NCBI GenBank assembly: GCA_965224595.1
Contig: OZ245057.1
Coordinates: 62,001-126,000, forward strand
Direction of reading: 5' to 3'
DNA length: 64,000 nt
From: Aliivibrio_A sp016764915
Lineage (GTDB): Bacteria; Pseudomonadota; Gammaproteobacteria; Enterobacterales; Vibrionaceae
The number at the start of each line of letters is the position of its first letter. Positions within the stretch are counted from its first letter, which is position 1. Of the stretch, positions 8,296 through 17,739 are shown in pieces. Made by a program: the position numbers and the translations under genes. The notes under the pieces were generated by a model. The model saw only the letters and a list, made by a program, of their open reading frames with translations, was not told the origin of the DNA and made no database searches.

Positions 8296-9978
8296 ATGAA
8301 TTTATTCTCCATGTTATATAGTTACCGCGTCACACGAAGCGCATTTTTATCACTTCTCGGTTTTGGTTTTTTACTCTGCTCTCAAAGTGCTTTTTCAACT
8401 CAAGTCGTTGCAACCGTGAGCAAAAGTACCGTGGCTGTTAATGAAGTTTTTCAGCTGATGGTGACTGTTGATAAAAGCACCGATCGAGGCAGCATCAACT
8501 TTGAATCATTACAGAATCACTTTGTTACTGGCAATACCAACTACGGCAGTTACAACTCTTTTTCTAATGGTAAGCGCACCGTACAGACTCAGTGGACCAT
8601 CTCTTTAGCAGCAAAACAGCTGGGTAAGTTAACGATCCCAAGTTTTACTGTAGACAGTGTTAGCTCCCAACCTATCGTTCTTCAAGTTACCCAGGATTCT
8701 ATTCCAGTTAATCCCTCTGATGTGGTTGAAATACATGGCAGCCTTTCAAAACACCGTCTCTACATAGGTGAAACAGCCACCTATAACGTTAAGTTAATCA
8801 TTAAAGCCGATCCTCGTATGCTACAAAACCCGGTGATTACGCCACCATCTGGAGACGCATTTACGGTTATCGCCAATGGTGAAGGTACACAAAAACAGGG
8901 GGTACTCAATGGAGTCAAAGTATTGGTGGTCGAACAGCAATTTCAAATAGTGCCAACATCACCAGGAAAGCAGATGTTGGAAGGGACTCACTTTCAATCG
9001 AAGCTTATTCAATCACGTAGAACGGGTTCTACTCGCATAGTGCCTATCAATGTGAATTCAGGTTTACTCAATATCGATGTGCTCGATAAACCGAGTGGTT
9101 ATGTTGGTCTGTGGCTCCCTACCACCAAATTAACCTTATCAGAGCAGTGGCAGCTCAACGATAAACCTTTTCAACTACCAACAAATCGTAAGTTATCATT
9201 AAAAACAGGTGAGGCCATCACGCGAACCTTAATGTTAACTGCCAGCGATCTTCCTCAACAACAGTTACCCAACATAGTCATCAACTATCCTGCCGCAGTG
9301 AGTGTGTACGATGAGAAACCGATATATGGCGTTGATGATAATGGCAATACAGTCATGACCATTAAGCAAGTATTGATCCCACGCACGTCGGGTGAAATAT
9401 CACTGCCAACTATCGATATCCCATGGTGGAACAGCGCTGAAGATAAAGCGATGACGGCATCATTAGAAAAAGTCACATTAAATGTGGTTGTTGATATGGA
9501 TAGTGTTCAAACCATGGCTGCAAATAACCAAGCTTTACCAACAACATCTAGCCAAGTTAAAATCATTACTGATAGTGGTTTTTGGCCATATTTAACGGCC
9601 ATATTCGCTCTGTTGTGGCTTCTGACACTTGGATTGTGGTTTTACTTAAATCGGCACAGCAAATTATTGCAACCAAGCCAGGAACTGCTGTCTATCATCA
9701 TTGATCCTAGTAGCCAAGATTTGATCAACGCAATCTTGGCTGATGATTCCATCACCGCTTCTCGGTTATACACCCAATGGCTTGACGGCCATTTATCACA
9801 ATTAACCGCCGAATCCATTACCCAACTGTCTACTGAGATGGACCACTTTCTTGCCACCCAGTATGGCAAGAGCAATATAGAGTGGGATTCTGTTGCTTTG
9901 GTCAGTTTAATTAGGGATGCACAAAACAAAAATAGTGGTCAGACGAAAAGTCACCTTGCCCATTTAGAGCCGCAATAA
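8296..9978 (+). CDS. batD: BatD family protein
   Basis: About 560 residues from the ATG at 8296; a TTG 12 nt earlier is in frame but lacks a better ribosome site. The N-terminus has a signal-type hydrophobic stretch (FLSLLGFGFLLCSQSAFS) and then a large beta-rich region with the BatD pattern (SKSTVAVNEVFQLMVTVDKS, SLSKHRLYIGETATYNVKL). One transmembrane helix lies near the C-terminus (WPYLTAIFALLWLLTLGLWFY), with about 110 cytosolic residues after it. Topology: mostly periplasmic, anchored. Last gene of the MoxR/Bat operon, followed by a hairpin. BatD is linked to oxygen or stress tolerance in Bacteroides, but the molecular role is unsettled. Confidence 0.9.
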   Translation: MNLFSMLYSYRVTRSAFLSLLGFGFLLCSQSAFSTQVVATVSKSTVAVNEVFQLMVTVDKSTDRGSINFESLQNHFVTGNTNYGSYNSFSNGKRTVQTQWTISLAAKQLGKLTIPSFTVDSVSSQPIVLQVTQDSIPVNPSDVVEIHGSLSKHRLYIGETATYNVKLIIKADPRMLQNPVITPPSGDAFTVIANGEGTQKQGVLNGVKVLVVEQQFQIVPTSPGKQMLEGTHFQSKLIQSRRTGSTRIVPINVNSGLLNIDVLDKPSGYVGLWLPTTKLTLSEQWQLNDKPFQLPTNRKLSLKTGEAITRTLMLTASDLPQQQLPNIVINYPAAVSVYDEKPIYGVDDNGNTVMTIKQVLIPRTSGEISLPTIDIPWWNSAEDKAMTASLEKVTLNVVVDMDSVQTMAANNQALPTTSSQVKIITDSGFWPYLTAIFALLWLLTLGLWFYLNRHSKLLQPSQELLSIIIDPSSQDLINAILADDSITASRLYTQWLDGHLSQLTAESITQLSTEMDHFLATQYGKSNIEWDSVALVSLIRDAQNKNSGQTKSHLAHLEPQ

Positions 9979-9989
9979 TTTTAGTACAT

Positions 9990-10022
9990 TGAATGTGGCT
10001 AAAGGGTAGCCACACTTCATTT
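9990..10022 (+). terminator. Likely terminator after the Bat operon
   Basis: A 12-bp stem (TGAATGTGGCTA with its complement TAGCCACACTTCA, one bulged C) and a 5-nt loop AAGGG, 12 nt after the batD stop. The following T-run is short (ATTTA), so efficiency may be modest. Confidence 0.55.
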
Positions 10023-10066
10023 ACTGGTGGTATAGTGAGTTGTCTTTCAATTATTGAGGCGCTTAT

Positions 10067-10837
10067 ATGACTATACCTCGTGAACTCATTCTTGGAGAAG
10101 TGATCAACCGTATCGACTGGTCTGATGGACTTTTCTCTCTCACCATTAATGCCCCTGTTGATCCGTATCAAGCGGGTCAATTTTTAAAGCTAGCACTGCA
10201 AGATGACGCTGGTCAGTGGATCAGGCGGGCCTATTCGCTCGTTAATTCCCCCAATCACACTTTGGGTTACCAGACCTTTGATCTGTTGATCATCGCGGAT
10301 CCCAATGGAGAGCTTACTCCGCTGCTTAATAAGCTACAGCCAGGAGACGATATCTATGTCAGTCGCCAAGCTGCTGGCTTTATGACTATCAGTGAAGTAC
10401 CAAAAACCGCGAAAGATTTGTGGCTGCTCTCGACTGGAACCGCTATTGGCCCTTTCCTTTCAATGCTTGATGAGATAGAAACAGAGAATCGATTTGAGAG
10501 ATTAGTGCTGGTGCATGCCGTGCGAACTGTTGATGAACTGGTCTATCGTGACAGAATCGAACAGTTACAATCTCAATACAGTGGCAAGCTCTGTTATGTC
10601 CCGATTGTGTCTAGAGAAGCGTGTGACTGGGCATTATCAGGACGAATCCCTCAATTGATCTCATCTGGTGAGCTCTTTAATGCTGTCGGTTTTTCCCTTG
10701 ATGTAAGTCGGTCATTTGTTTATATGTGCGGCAACCCAAGTATGGTTCACGATACCGCAACGCAATTGATTGAGCTCGGTTTAACCAAACATTTACGCCG
10801 CCAAGCGGGACAATTCAGTTCAGAAAATTATTGGTGA
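10067..10837 (+). CDS. fpr: Ferredoxin/flavodoxin-NADP+ reductase
   Basis: A 256-residue FNR of the bacterial subclass. The FAD motif is RRAYSLVNSP near residue 54. The NADP-binding start is LLSTGTAIGPFLSML, with the C-terminal MCGNPSMVHDTATQL nucleotide/hydride-transfer region; the chain ends in the short aromatic tail ENYW, as in E. coli-type Fpr. It moves electrons between NADPH and flavodoxin or ferredoxin, in the cytosol. A GAGG ribosome site precedes the ATG. It is alone on its transcript, with the Bat terminator upstream and an inverted repeat downstream. Confidence 0.95.
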   Translation: MTIPRELILGEVINRIDWSDGLFSLTINAPVDPYQAGQFLKLALQDDAGQWIRRAYSLVNSPNHTLGYQTFDLLIIADPNGELTPLLNKLQPGDDIYVSRQAAGFMTISEVPKTAKDLWLLSTGTAIGPFLSMLDEIETENRFERLVLVHAVRTVDELVYRDRIEQLQSQYSGKLCYVPIVSREACDWALSGRIPQLISSGELFNAVGFSLDVSRSFVYMCGNPSMVHDTATQLIELGLTKHLRRQAGQFSSENYW

Positions 10838-10864
10838 TAACAACACAATATAAATGCTAGTAAT

Positions 10865-10892
10865 TGTTACATTTTTCCGTATATTTGTAACA
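10865..10892. promoter_or_regulatory. Inverted repeat TGTTACA-N14-TGTAACA upstream of the LysE exporter
   Basis: Two perfectly complementary 7-bp half-sites with centres 21 bp apart, two helical turns, lie 26 nt before the exporter ATG. This geometry fits a dimeric regulator site better than a terminator, because no T-run follows. The regulator is unknown. Confidence 0.4.
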
Positions 10893-10917
10893 TAACCTAT
10901 TTACTAAAGAGTCATTA

Positions 10918-11541
10918 ATGAACACAGCACTACTACTTGCATTTATACCGACTTTTTTTTTCGTCTCCATTACACCAGGTATGTGCATGACACTTGCATT
11001 AACCCTTGGTATGAGCATTGGATACAAACGGGCACTTTGGATGATGCTCGGTGAGTTGATTGGCGTGGCGATTGTGGCCATATCTGCCGTTATTGGTATC
11101 GCTGCAGTGATGCTCAATTATCCTTGGTTATTTACTGGTTTTAAAATCGTCGGTGCCAGTTACCTTTTCTATCTTGGTATTCAAATGTGGCTATCTAGAG
11201 GTAAGCTTGCCATTAACCTTGATACTATGGCGGATGTACCCAGCTCTAATGAGTGGCAACTCGTGGTACAAGGTTTTGTAACGGCAATTGCTAATCCAAA
11301 GGGATGGGCATTTATGATCTCCTTGCTGCCCCCTTTTATTGATAACAGTCATGATTTACTGCCACAACTTACCTTGCTGATTGGCATCATACTGATCTCT
11401 GAATTTGTCTGCATGACCTTATATGCCACAGGCGGTAAAGGGCTTAAAAGAGTACTCGGACACTCAGAGAATGTCCGCTTAATGAATCGCATTGCCGGTA
11501 GTTTGATGATGGGTGTTGGTATCTGGTTATTCTTAAGTTAA
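10918..11541 (+). CDS. LysE/RhtB family amino acid exporter
   Basis: A 207-residue membrane protein with about six hydrophobic segments and the LysE-family signature near the N-terminus (PTFFFVSITPGMCMTLALTLGMSIG), followed by YKRALWMMLGELIG and FVTAIANPKGWAFM. It would export an amino acid or a related metabolite through the inner membrane. Substrate cannot be assigned. The final 4 nt overlap the convergent cation-efflux gene. A two-half-site inverted repeat just upstream may control it. Confidence 0.92.
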   Translation: MNTALLLAFIPTFFFVSITPGMCMTLALTLGMSIGYKRALWMMLGELIGVAIVAISAVIGIAAVMLNYPWLFTGFKIVGASYLFYLGIQMWLSRGKLAINLDTMADVPSSNEWQLVVQGFVTAIANPKGWAFMISLLPPFIDNSHDLLPQLTLLIGIILISEFVCMTLYATGGKGLKRVLGHSENVRLMNRIAGSLMMGVGIWLFLS

Positions 11542-12428
11542 AGCCATGATTTTTGCTGGGTAAAGCTGACATTTACCCAGTGCTCTTTATCAATGGCCGT
11601 CGCTTGGTCAGCAATACGATTACGTATCGCATCCATCTCACTGACTAAAAAATGTCGTTCAGGCAGTAAAAAGTTCACTTCAATCGACAATTCACGGCCG
11701 ATATTAACCATTCGAATTTTATGTTCAGCACTCAGCTCTTTTGCAATCTGCAGTGCTACCTCTTCGATGGGTTCCAGATCTGGATTGTTGCTTTGATAAA
11801 AGATCATCTCTTTTGATGCAGCAATAAAGCTCTTAAATGGAATAATAATAAACAGTGTTGATGCGATAACCACCATGGCGGGATCGGCATAAGGCACAAT
11901 GTAACTGTATGCCCCTTCTTCAAGCAGGTAAGCAAAACTAAAACCTACCAGTACTCCAATACTTAGTAGCGTATCTCCCATCCACTGATTCTTCTCTGCC
12001 AGCAACAGATCTGAACCTATTGCCTGATTATTTTTTCCAATAATCTTCGTGATAACAAGACAAGCTACGGTACTAAATAGTGCATACAGCAGTGCTGAAC
12101 CTGTTTCTACTTCTCGGCCGCCTGATAAAAGCTCTCCAAATGAATTAATGGCTGAGTAACTACACATACCAATCAACATTAATGATTTGAAGATGATTAA
12201 CAGGGGTTCGAAATGCGCTTTACCAAACGGGAATCTGTCGTCCTCTTGTGATGTCTCTAACTGCTTCAATACCACCAAAGCCAGACCACTTAAACCACCG
12301 CTGATGAGTGAGTAGATTCCATCAAAAATGATCATGCCTGAACTTGCGTATATCCCCCAACCAACACCTAACACCGCAAATATCGAGGTGGCATAAATCG
12401 AGAGTAGTATGGTATTTCTTTCACTCAT
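11538..12428 (-). CDS. Cation diffusion facilitator (CDF) transporter
   Basis: A 296-residue CDF protein with about six hydrophobic segments in the first 210 residues and a C-terminal cytosolic domain. Early motifs include GMIIFDGIYSLISGGLSGLALVV and FPFGKAHFEPLLIIFKS (the family's FxxGHxKxE-like segment). It would export a divalent metal (Zn, Fe, Mn or Co) against protons; selectivity cannot be read here. Its ATG overlaps the sbcC stop by 4 nt, so it is the third gene of an sbcD-sbcC operon, which is unusual. The 3' end overlaps the convergent LysE gene. Confidence 0.88.
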   Translation of the reverse strand: MSERNTILLSIYATSIFAVLGVGWGIYASSGMIIFDGIYSLISGGLSGLALVVLKQLETSQEDDRFPFGKAHFEPLLIIFKSLMLIGMCSYSAINSFGELLSGGREVETGSALLYALFSTVACLVITKIIGKNNQAIGSDLLLAEKNQWMGDTLLSIGVLVGFSFAYLLEEGAYSYIVPYADPAMVVIASTLFIIIPFKSFIAASKEMIFYQSNNPDLEPIEEVALQIAKELSAEHKIRMVNIGRELSIEVNFLLPERHFLVSEMDAIRNRIADQATAIDKEHWVNVSFTQQKSWL

Positions 12429-15400
12429 AGTGAGAACCTAAATTGTTTATCTAATGCACTAATGCCCAACCCGTTCACTTTGGTTACTTTTATCTGAACC
12501 GGGATCCGCTCCTTCATCGCTTCGACATGGCTGATAACACCGATCATTTTGCCTGATGCGTTGAGACTGTCTAATGTATTAATGGCTGAATCTAGTGTTT
12601 CACTGTCTAACGTGCCAAAACCTTCATCCAAAAATAGTGAATCGATACTGGTTTTATGACTGACCAGATCAGACAGGGCTAAGGCTAACGCAAGGCTTAC
12701 TAAGAAAGATTCGCCTCCTGATAAGGTTTTTGTATCTCGACAGATGTCCCCTTGCCAAGTATCAATCACTTGCAGCTCTAATGCTTCACTTTGCTTTCTT
12801 TGCAATAGATAACGACCATGTAAGCGATCGAGCTGTCTATTGGCCAGTGTCACTAGGTGGTCTAACGTCAACCCTTGAGCAAATTTTCTAAATTTATCGC
12901 CTTTTTGTGAACCGATCAAACCATGAAGATAAGCGAGATCATCATAATCTTGTTGTCCCTGTTCGATGGCGGTCACCATCTCGCCTCTGTTTTTTCGATT
13001 CAGATTATCAGACTCAATCTTTTGTGAGATCTCACCCTGTTGACGGTTTTTTTCCGATACAGATTGGGATAACTCATCTTGGCGTGACACTACCTCTTCG
13101 AGAGTTAGCTGATAATCTTTAGCCACTTTACTCTGTTCAACTTGTTCTACTTTTAGCTTGGCACTACTGAGCAGTGCAGAACTTTGTTGAACCTGCTTCT
13201 CTAAAGTATCTCGTAATATCACTAATTTTTGCTGTTCTTCTTCTCCAAGCAGAGCAGCAATAAACGTATCAACAGAATTAAATGGACTATTTTTAATCTC
13301 TTCATCAAAACGTAACTGGGCCTCAAGATGCGCTTTGTTTAGTTGCTCTAATGTCTGTTCAGCACTATTGAGTTGACCTGTAATAGAGTGCTGACTTTGC
13401 AAATCGTTACGATTGATTGTGGTAACTTCACTCAGCTGTTGTTCTGCTTGTTGACGCTGCTGATTGATGGCTTGGCGTTCACTCACTATCACCTTGTCCC
13501 CAAACAGTGTGCTGCGCTGCTGGCAAAGTTGATTCAGTGTGGCGTTTTGCTCCTTAAATGTCTCAGTCAACCGATCGAGCTTAGCCTGTAACCGCATCTT
13601 GTCGGCTTGATTGGATTCTAATTTAACATTGAGTGTGGTGCAGAGCTGTGTTGTCGTATTTAGGATTTCTGCCTTTTCCACCCACATCGTACTCAAGATG
13701 TTTTTATCGCGGAACCATTGAGTTAACTGGCTCTGATTGGTAGCAATGGACGTAATATCCTGTTGAATGCTCTGCATCACCTCTGCTGATAATTGCGCAT
13801 GCAGAGCATCAAATTCTTGCTTACTTTCACTCACTTCACTGGCATGTTGTTGCTGCTCAGCGTCAATACTGCTTAACTGTTGTTGCAGAAGTTGCTGTTG
13901 ATGAAGTAGCTGTTGATGTTCACTGTTACAGTGGTTTATCTTCTGCTGCAGTTCGCTCACTTGTTTTTCTTGGCGACGTTGCTCAGCGATGGTCGTTTCG
14001 AGTTGATGCTGTAGGACCTCGCACTGTTGAATAAATGCCTCAACACCATCAATATTGTTAATCAACAGTCCATTCAGTTCTGGCGCGGAGATCTGTTGTG
14101 AAACTATAGTGAATCGTTCAATTAAGCGCTGTTGTTCATTTTTATGTTGGTCACAGTTTTTCATTGCATCCAAACGCAGTGCTTCGCAGCTGCTTAATGT
14201 GCCACTTATCTTGTGACCTTCTGACTGCACGGTTTCAAGTTGACTACTGAGCGTATCATGACGTTTTTCAGTGTCGCTGATATTAATAGGCGTATAGCTA
14301 TCAACATAGGGGTGCTGCTTAGATCCACACAATGGACACGCTTGTTGCTCAATCAGTTTGGCGCGTTCAGTGGTTAAATCTGCAATTCGTTTCTCTTGTT
14401 GCAGTAATTGAGCAAGATCTTGAGTCTGTTGTCTGGTCTGTCTGTATTGTTCTCTACACTGTTGACGCTGCTCTGTTAAGAGAGTTATCTGCTGTTCTAA
14501 TTCAACCACCTTGCTTGATTCATTATTCAGTTCTACCACGCTCTTTTGGTAATCCAGCGTGTTATTTTTCAGATCTATTCTTAAGGCTTGTTTCGCTAGC
14601 AACTGTTGCAACTGTTGCAATTGCTGCTCAGATTGGCTGAGATCGACACTTCGGTTGCTACTGTCCGACAGCTGCAGTGTCTCAAGATCGTGTTGATGCT
14701 TCACCGTACTGCTTGCCGCAGCCGTAACAGGTTCCGCTATCTTATTCATCTGCTCAGTGAGCGTTCGCTGGGTCGCTTTGAACTGTTTATCTTTATTCAG
14801 CAGCTGTTGATACCGTTCGCTGCGGCTTGTTAGCTGCTGCGATCGTTGCTGCCACAAGGGTAACAGTGAGGCAAGTTGAGCATCATGTTGATGGTCTTGC
14901 TGGTACTGCTGTATCTCAGCGTCGACTGTTTGATGTCGCTTAATATCCGCATCAATCTGATCATGTTGCAGACGATTATTTTCTAGTGCTTGCTGCTCAT
15001 CATTGCTCTGTTTTTGCAGTGATTCAATTTGAGCTTTGCCGTTGGAAATCAAGATATCCAGTGGGGCGACTTGTTGATCTATCAGTATTTCAAGCTGCTG
15101 CTGCTGCGACTTAATGGTGTCTAAAATTCGCTGTTGTTCCGTGAGCTTTTTTTGACTAGCGACCACATCCGTTACAATGGTGGTGAGCTGTTTCTCAATA
15201 GTGCTCTTGTTTAATTGCGCGCTCTTTTGAGCCTTTTTCGAGGATTCATACAGTGTAAATGGCGTACGTAACTTTTCAGCAGGGGCTGCGTCGCTCAATC
15301 GTTGCAACTCACTTTGATGTTTCTTTTGTTGTTCATTGGCGGCATCAAATTGCAGCTGTTGTAGTTGTAGATCCTGATTCGACTGTGTGTAGTTATCCCA

Positions 15401-16144
15401 CCACGATTTGTGCTCAGTTAAACGTGCTATTTCTCTACTATTGGCGTTAATCTCCGCCGCTAACTCACTCTGCTGTTTTGACAGCTCTGTTAACTCTTGC
15501 TCGCTAAGTGTGCTTACCCCATCTGCTCGGGCGGTTAACTCGGCCAGTTTCTGTTTTGACTCACTGTATTTTTGATGCACTTTTTCTGAAATCTGACCGT
15601 AGATCTCAGTGCCTGTTAACTCTTCCAATAACTCAGCGCGATCATTGGCTGCCGCATTTAAAAATGCCGAGAACTCACCTTGTGATAACAACATCGATTT
15701 AGTGAAACGAGCAAAATCTAAACCCGTTAAATCCTCAGTTAACTGTAATTTGTTTTTTACTTTTGACGCAATGATCTCGCCATCTTCAATTTGAGCTAAT
15801 TCAACTGCGGCCTCTTGTAGATTGCCCTCGACACTGCCACGCGATCGTCGTTGGCTCCAAAAAGCGCGATAGCCAACTCCTTTAACCTCGAACTCGACTT
15901 CAGCTTCACAATCAGCGGTGCCGCGGGTCATGATCTCATTAGTGCTTTTGCTAATGTTGCTCAGCCTTGGCGTGCGATGATACAGCGCCAAACAGATGGC
16001 ATCCAAAATGGTGGTTTTGCCTGCGCCCGTTGGCCCAGTAATCGCAAAAAGACCATTATCAATAAATGGCTGCTGAGTAAAATCGATTTTCCATTCACCC
16101 TGCAGTGCATTTAGATTTTTAAAACGTACCGATAAAATCTTCAT
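12425..16144 (-). CDS. sbcC: Exonuclease subunit SbcC (Rad50-like ATPase)
   Basis: A 1239-residue SMC-like protein. The P-loop GPTGAGKTT is at residues 37-45. It is followed by very long Gln- and Glu-rich coiled coils interrupted by the zinc hook C603-P-L-C606. The ABC signature LSGGESF near residue 1140 and the Walker B LFLDEGFGTLD close the second half of the ATPase. With SbcD it forms the Mn-dependent nuclease that cleaves hairpins and palindromes during replication and processes double-strand breaks. The start overlaps the sbcD stop by 4 nt, and the end overlaps the CDF start by 4 nt. Confidence 0.97.
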   Translation of the reverse strand: MKILSVRFKNLNALQGEWKIDFTQQPFIDNGLFAITGPTGAGKTTILDAICLALYHRTPRLSNISKSTNEIMTRGTADCEAEVEFEVKGVGYRAFWSQRRSRGSVEGNLQEAAVELAQIEDGEIIASKVKNKLQLTEDLTGLDFARFTKSMLLSQGEFSAFLNAAANDRAELLEELTGTEIYGQISEKVHQKYSESKQKLAELTARADGVSTLSEQELTELSKQQSELAAEINANSREIARLTEHKSWWDNYTQSNQDLQLQQLQFDAANEQQKKHQSELQRLSDAAPAEKLRTPFTLYESSKKAQKSAQLNKSTIEKQLTTIVTDVVASQKKLTEQQRILDTIKSQQQQLEILIDQQVAPLDILISNGKAQIESLQKQSNDEQQALENNRLQHDQIDADIKRHQTVDAEIQQYQQDHQHDAQLASLLPLWQQRSQQLTSRSERYQQLLNKDKQFKATQRTLTEQMNKIAEPVTAAASSTVKHQHDLETLQLSDSSNRSVDLSQSEQQLQQLQQLLAKQALRIDLKNNTLDYQKSVVELNNESSKVVELEQQITLLTEQRQQCREQYRQTRQQTQDLAQLLQQEKRIADLTTERAKLIEQQACPLCGSKQHPYVDSYTPINISDTEKRHDTLSSQLETVQSEGHKISGTLSSCEALRLDAMKNCDQHKNEQQRLIERFTIVSQQISAPELNGLLINNIDGVEAFIQQCEVLQHQLETTIAEQRRQEKQVSELQQKINHCNSEHQQLLHQQQLLQQQLSSIDAEQQQHASEVSESKQEFDALHAQLSAEVMQSIQQDITSIATNQSQLTQWFRDKNILSTMWVEKAEILNTTTQLCTTLNVKLESNQADKMRLQAKLDRLTETFKEQNATLNQLCQQRSTLFGDKVIVSERQAINQQRQQAEQQLSEVTTINRNDLQSQHSITGQLNSAEQTLEQLNKAHLEAQLRFDEEIKNSPFNSVDTFIAALLGEEEQQKLVILRDTLEKQVQQSSALLSSAKLKVEQVEQSKVAKDYQLTLEEVVSRQDELSQSVSEKNRQQGEISQKIESDNLNRKNRGEMVTAIEQGQQDYDDLAYLHGLIGSQKGDKFRKFAQGLTLDHLVTLANRQLDRLHGRYLLQRKQSEALELQVIDTWQGDICRDTKTLSGGESFLVSLALALALSDLVSHKTSIDSLFLDEGFGTLDSETLDSAINTLDSLNASGKMIGVISHVEAMKERIPVQIKVTKVNGLGISALDKQFRFSL

Positions 16145-17376
16145 TGTTGTTTGATCTCTTCGACAATGTGACTGAATGTCTGCTTAATTCGTTGCAGCCT
16201 TAATTTCTCTTCGTCAGTATCAAAACACTCGGTCGATAATCTGCGTTCAAACACATCACCAGGTTGCAGCTCTTCTAAAGCTTCACTGTTATCTCGGCTT
16301 ATCTGATTGGTTTTACTGTTTCGAGCACGCTTTAACTGCAAGATTTCAACATTCAGTCCCTCACAAAAGATTTGCACTCTCTGCTGTAAGTCGTGCAGAT
16401 AATCCTGAGTCTCTACCTCAATGCAGAGCCAGGTTGGAAGGTCACTTACACTCCAATCTTGTTGATCAATGGTGGACTTAATCAAAGCGAGATCGCCTTT
16501 GATATACTTCATTGGCTGAAACATTGGCACTGAAATAGGGTCAACGTGAGATAACTTACCCTGTGTAAATTCAACCAACAGGACCTGTTTTTGACTGCTC
16601 AACTCATCAAAGCTCAGTGGGATGGGTGATCCGCAGTAACGAATATGCTCACTACTGGCAACCAGTTGTGGGCGGTGGATATGGCCAAGTGCGATGTAAT
16701 CAGCCGGTGGAAAAGCGGACGCTGGCAGCGCTTCTAAAGTACCAATATAGATATCACGTACCGACTCTGAACTTTTTACTCCCATCGCCGTCAAGTGACC
16801 GGTTGCAATAATGGGCACTTTGTATCCGTACTGCAGCTCTATCTCTTTAGCCCTATTTTTTGCCAGGATGTGCAGTTGTTGATAATGATCGGCGATGGCA
16901 TCTGATAGCGCCATTTTTTTGTCCTGCGCCGAGGCATCCGACTGACTGGTGATAACATCTCTTGGCCGAATAAATGGGATCGCACACACAACTGCTGCTG
17001 GCTGTTTCTGTTGGTTATTTAGTATCACAATCTGGTCAGTGAGATTGTCTTGAACTTTTGATATAACCACAGTATTCAGATAGGCCAATAACTGTTTTGA
17101 CTCATCCAGTGTTGAAACTGAATCATGATTGCCACCCAATAGAATTAGCTGACAACCTATTCGATTCATTTCTACCACAAACTGATTGTAGATTTCACGA
17201 GCATAACTCGGTGGTGAGCCGGTATCAAAAAGATCGCCAGCAATGATCACCGCATCAATTTTTAACTCTTGGATTTGGATCAGTAGCCACTGTATGAATG
17301 CTTGGTGCTCAGCTGCGCGACTTTTAGTAATGAAAAACTGTCCAAGGTGCCAGTCTGATGTGTGTAGAATCCGCAT
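16141..17376 (-). CDS. sbcD: Exonuclease subunit SbcD (Mre11-like nuclease)
   Basis: A 411-residue metallophosphoesterase with the five expected motifs: DWHLGQ at the N-terminus, AGDLFDTGSP, LGGNHDS, ATGHLTAMG and ALGHIHRP. These hold the two Mn ions of the nuclease site. The C-terminal about 100 residues form the capping/SbcC-binding region. The ribosome site is weak. It is the first gene of a minus-strand operon with sbcC and the cation exporter, all joined by ATGA overlaps. The promoter should lie in the 363-nt gap upstream. Confidence 0.97.
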   Translation of the reverse strand: MRILHTSDWHLGQFFITKSRAAEHQAFIQWLLIQIQELKIDAVIIAGDLFDTGSPPSYAREIYNQFVVEMNRIGCQLILLGGNHDSVSTLDESKQLLAYLNTVVISKVQDNLTDQIVILNNQQKQPAAVVCAIPFIRPRDVITSQSDASAQDKKMALSDAIADHYQQLHILAKNRAKEIELQYGYKVPIIATGHLTAMGVKSSESVRDIYIGTLEALPASAFPPADYIALGHIHRPQLVASSEHIRYCGSPIPLSFDELSSQKQVLLVEFTQGKLSHVDPISVPMFQPMKYIKGDLALIKSTIDQQDWSVSDLPTWLCIEVETQDYLHDLQQRVQIFCEGLNVEILQLKRARNSKTNQISRDNSEALEELQPGDVFERRLSTECFDTDEEKLRLQRIKQTFSHIVEEIKQQ

Positions 17377-17739
17377 TGGTTAAACCATAAAGAGATAAGA
17401 GTACGGATTATATCAATCTACAGAGTCATTTTCAGTAGCTTTAACCATTAATGCGCGTTTTTCGTCATGTGTCATCTAAGTCTCTTGCTCTGAGCAATGC
17501 CAAACAAACTATTGATAACAATCACACATAAATAAGTAGACATCGCATTAGAAAATTTTATAGATTGGTAAATTAAAATGAGATAGCAATTCATCGTTGC
17601 AACAGCGGCCATATATTTACTAGTAGACAACGACATTGGTCACAAATGGCCATGGTAGGAAGCAAAACAGCTCAGTTAATACTGCTATTATGATAGAGTG
17701 TAGCCATATTTTCCCCTAGCTCACGTATGGATAACCACT
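17377..17739. other. Intergenic region between divergent sbcD and S33 peptidase
   Basis: 363 nt of AT-rich, apparently non-coding sequence that must hold both promoters. I see no convincing -35/-10 pair, no RNA gene and no small ORF with a good ribosome site. An FNR-like sequence at 17512-17525 matches nine of ten bases but has no promoter at the right distance. Confidence 0.6.

Noticed and set aside
17512..17525. FNR-like TTGATAACAATCAC upstream of the S33 peptidase and sbcD
   Set aside because: One mismatch to the consensus and no -10 at the required distance on either strand; such near-matches are common in AT-rich DNA.
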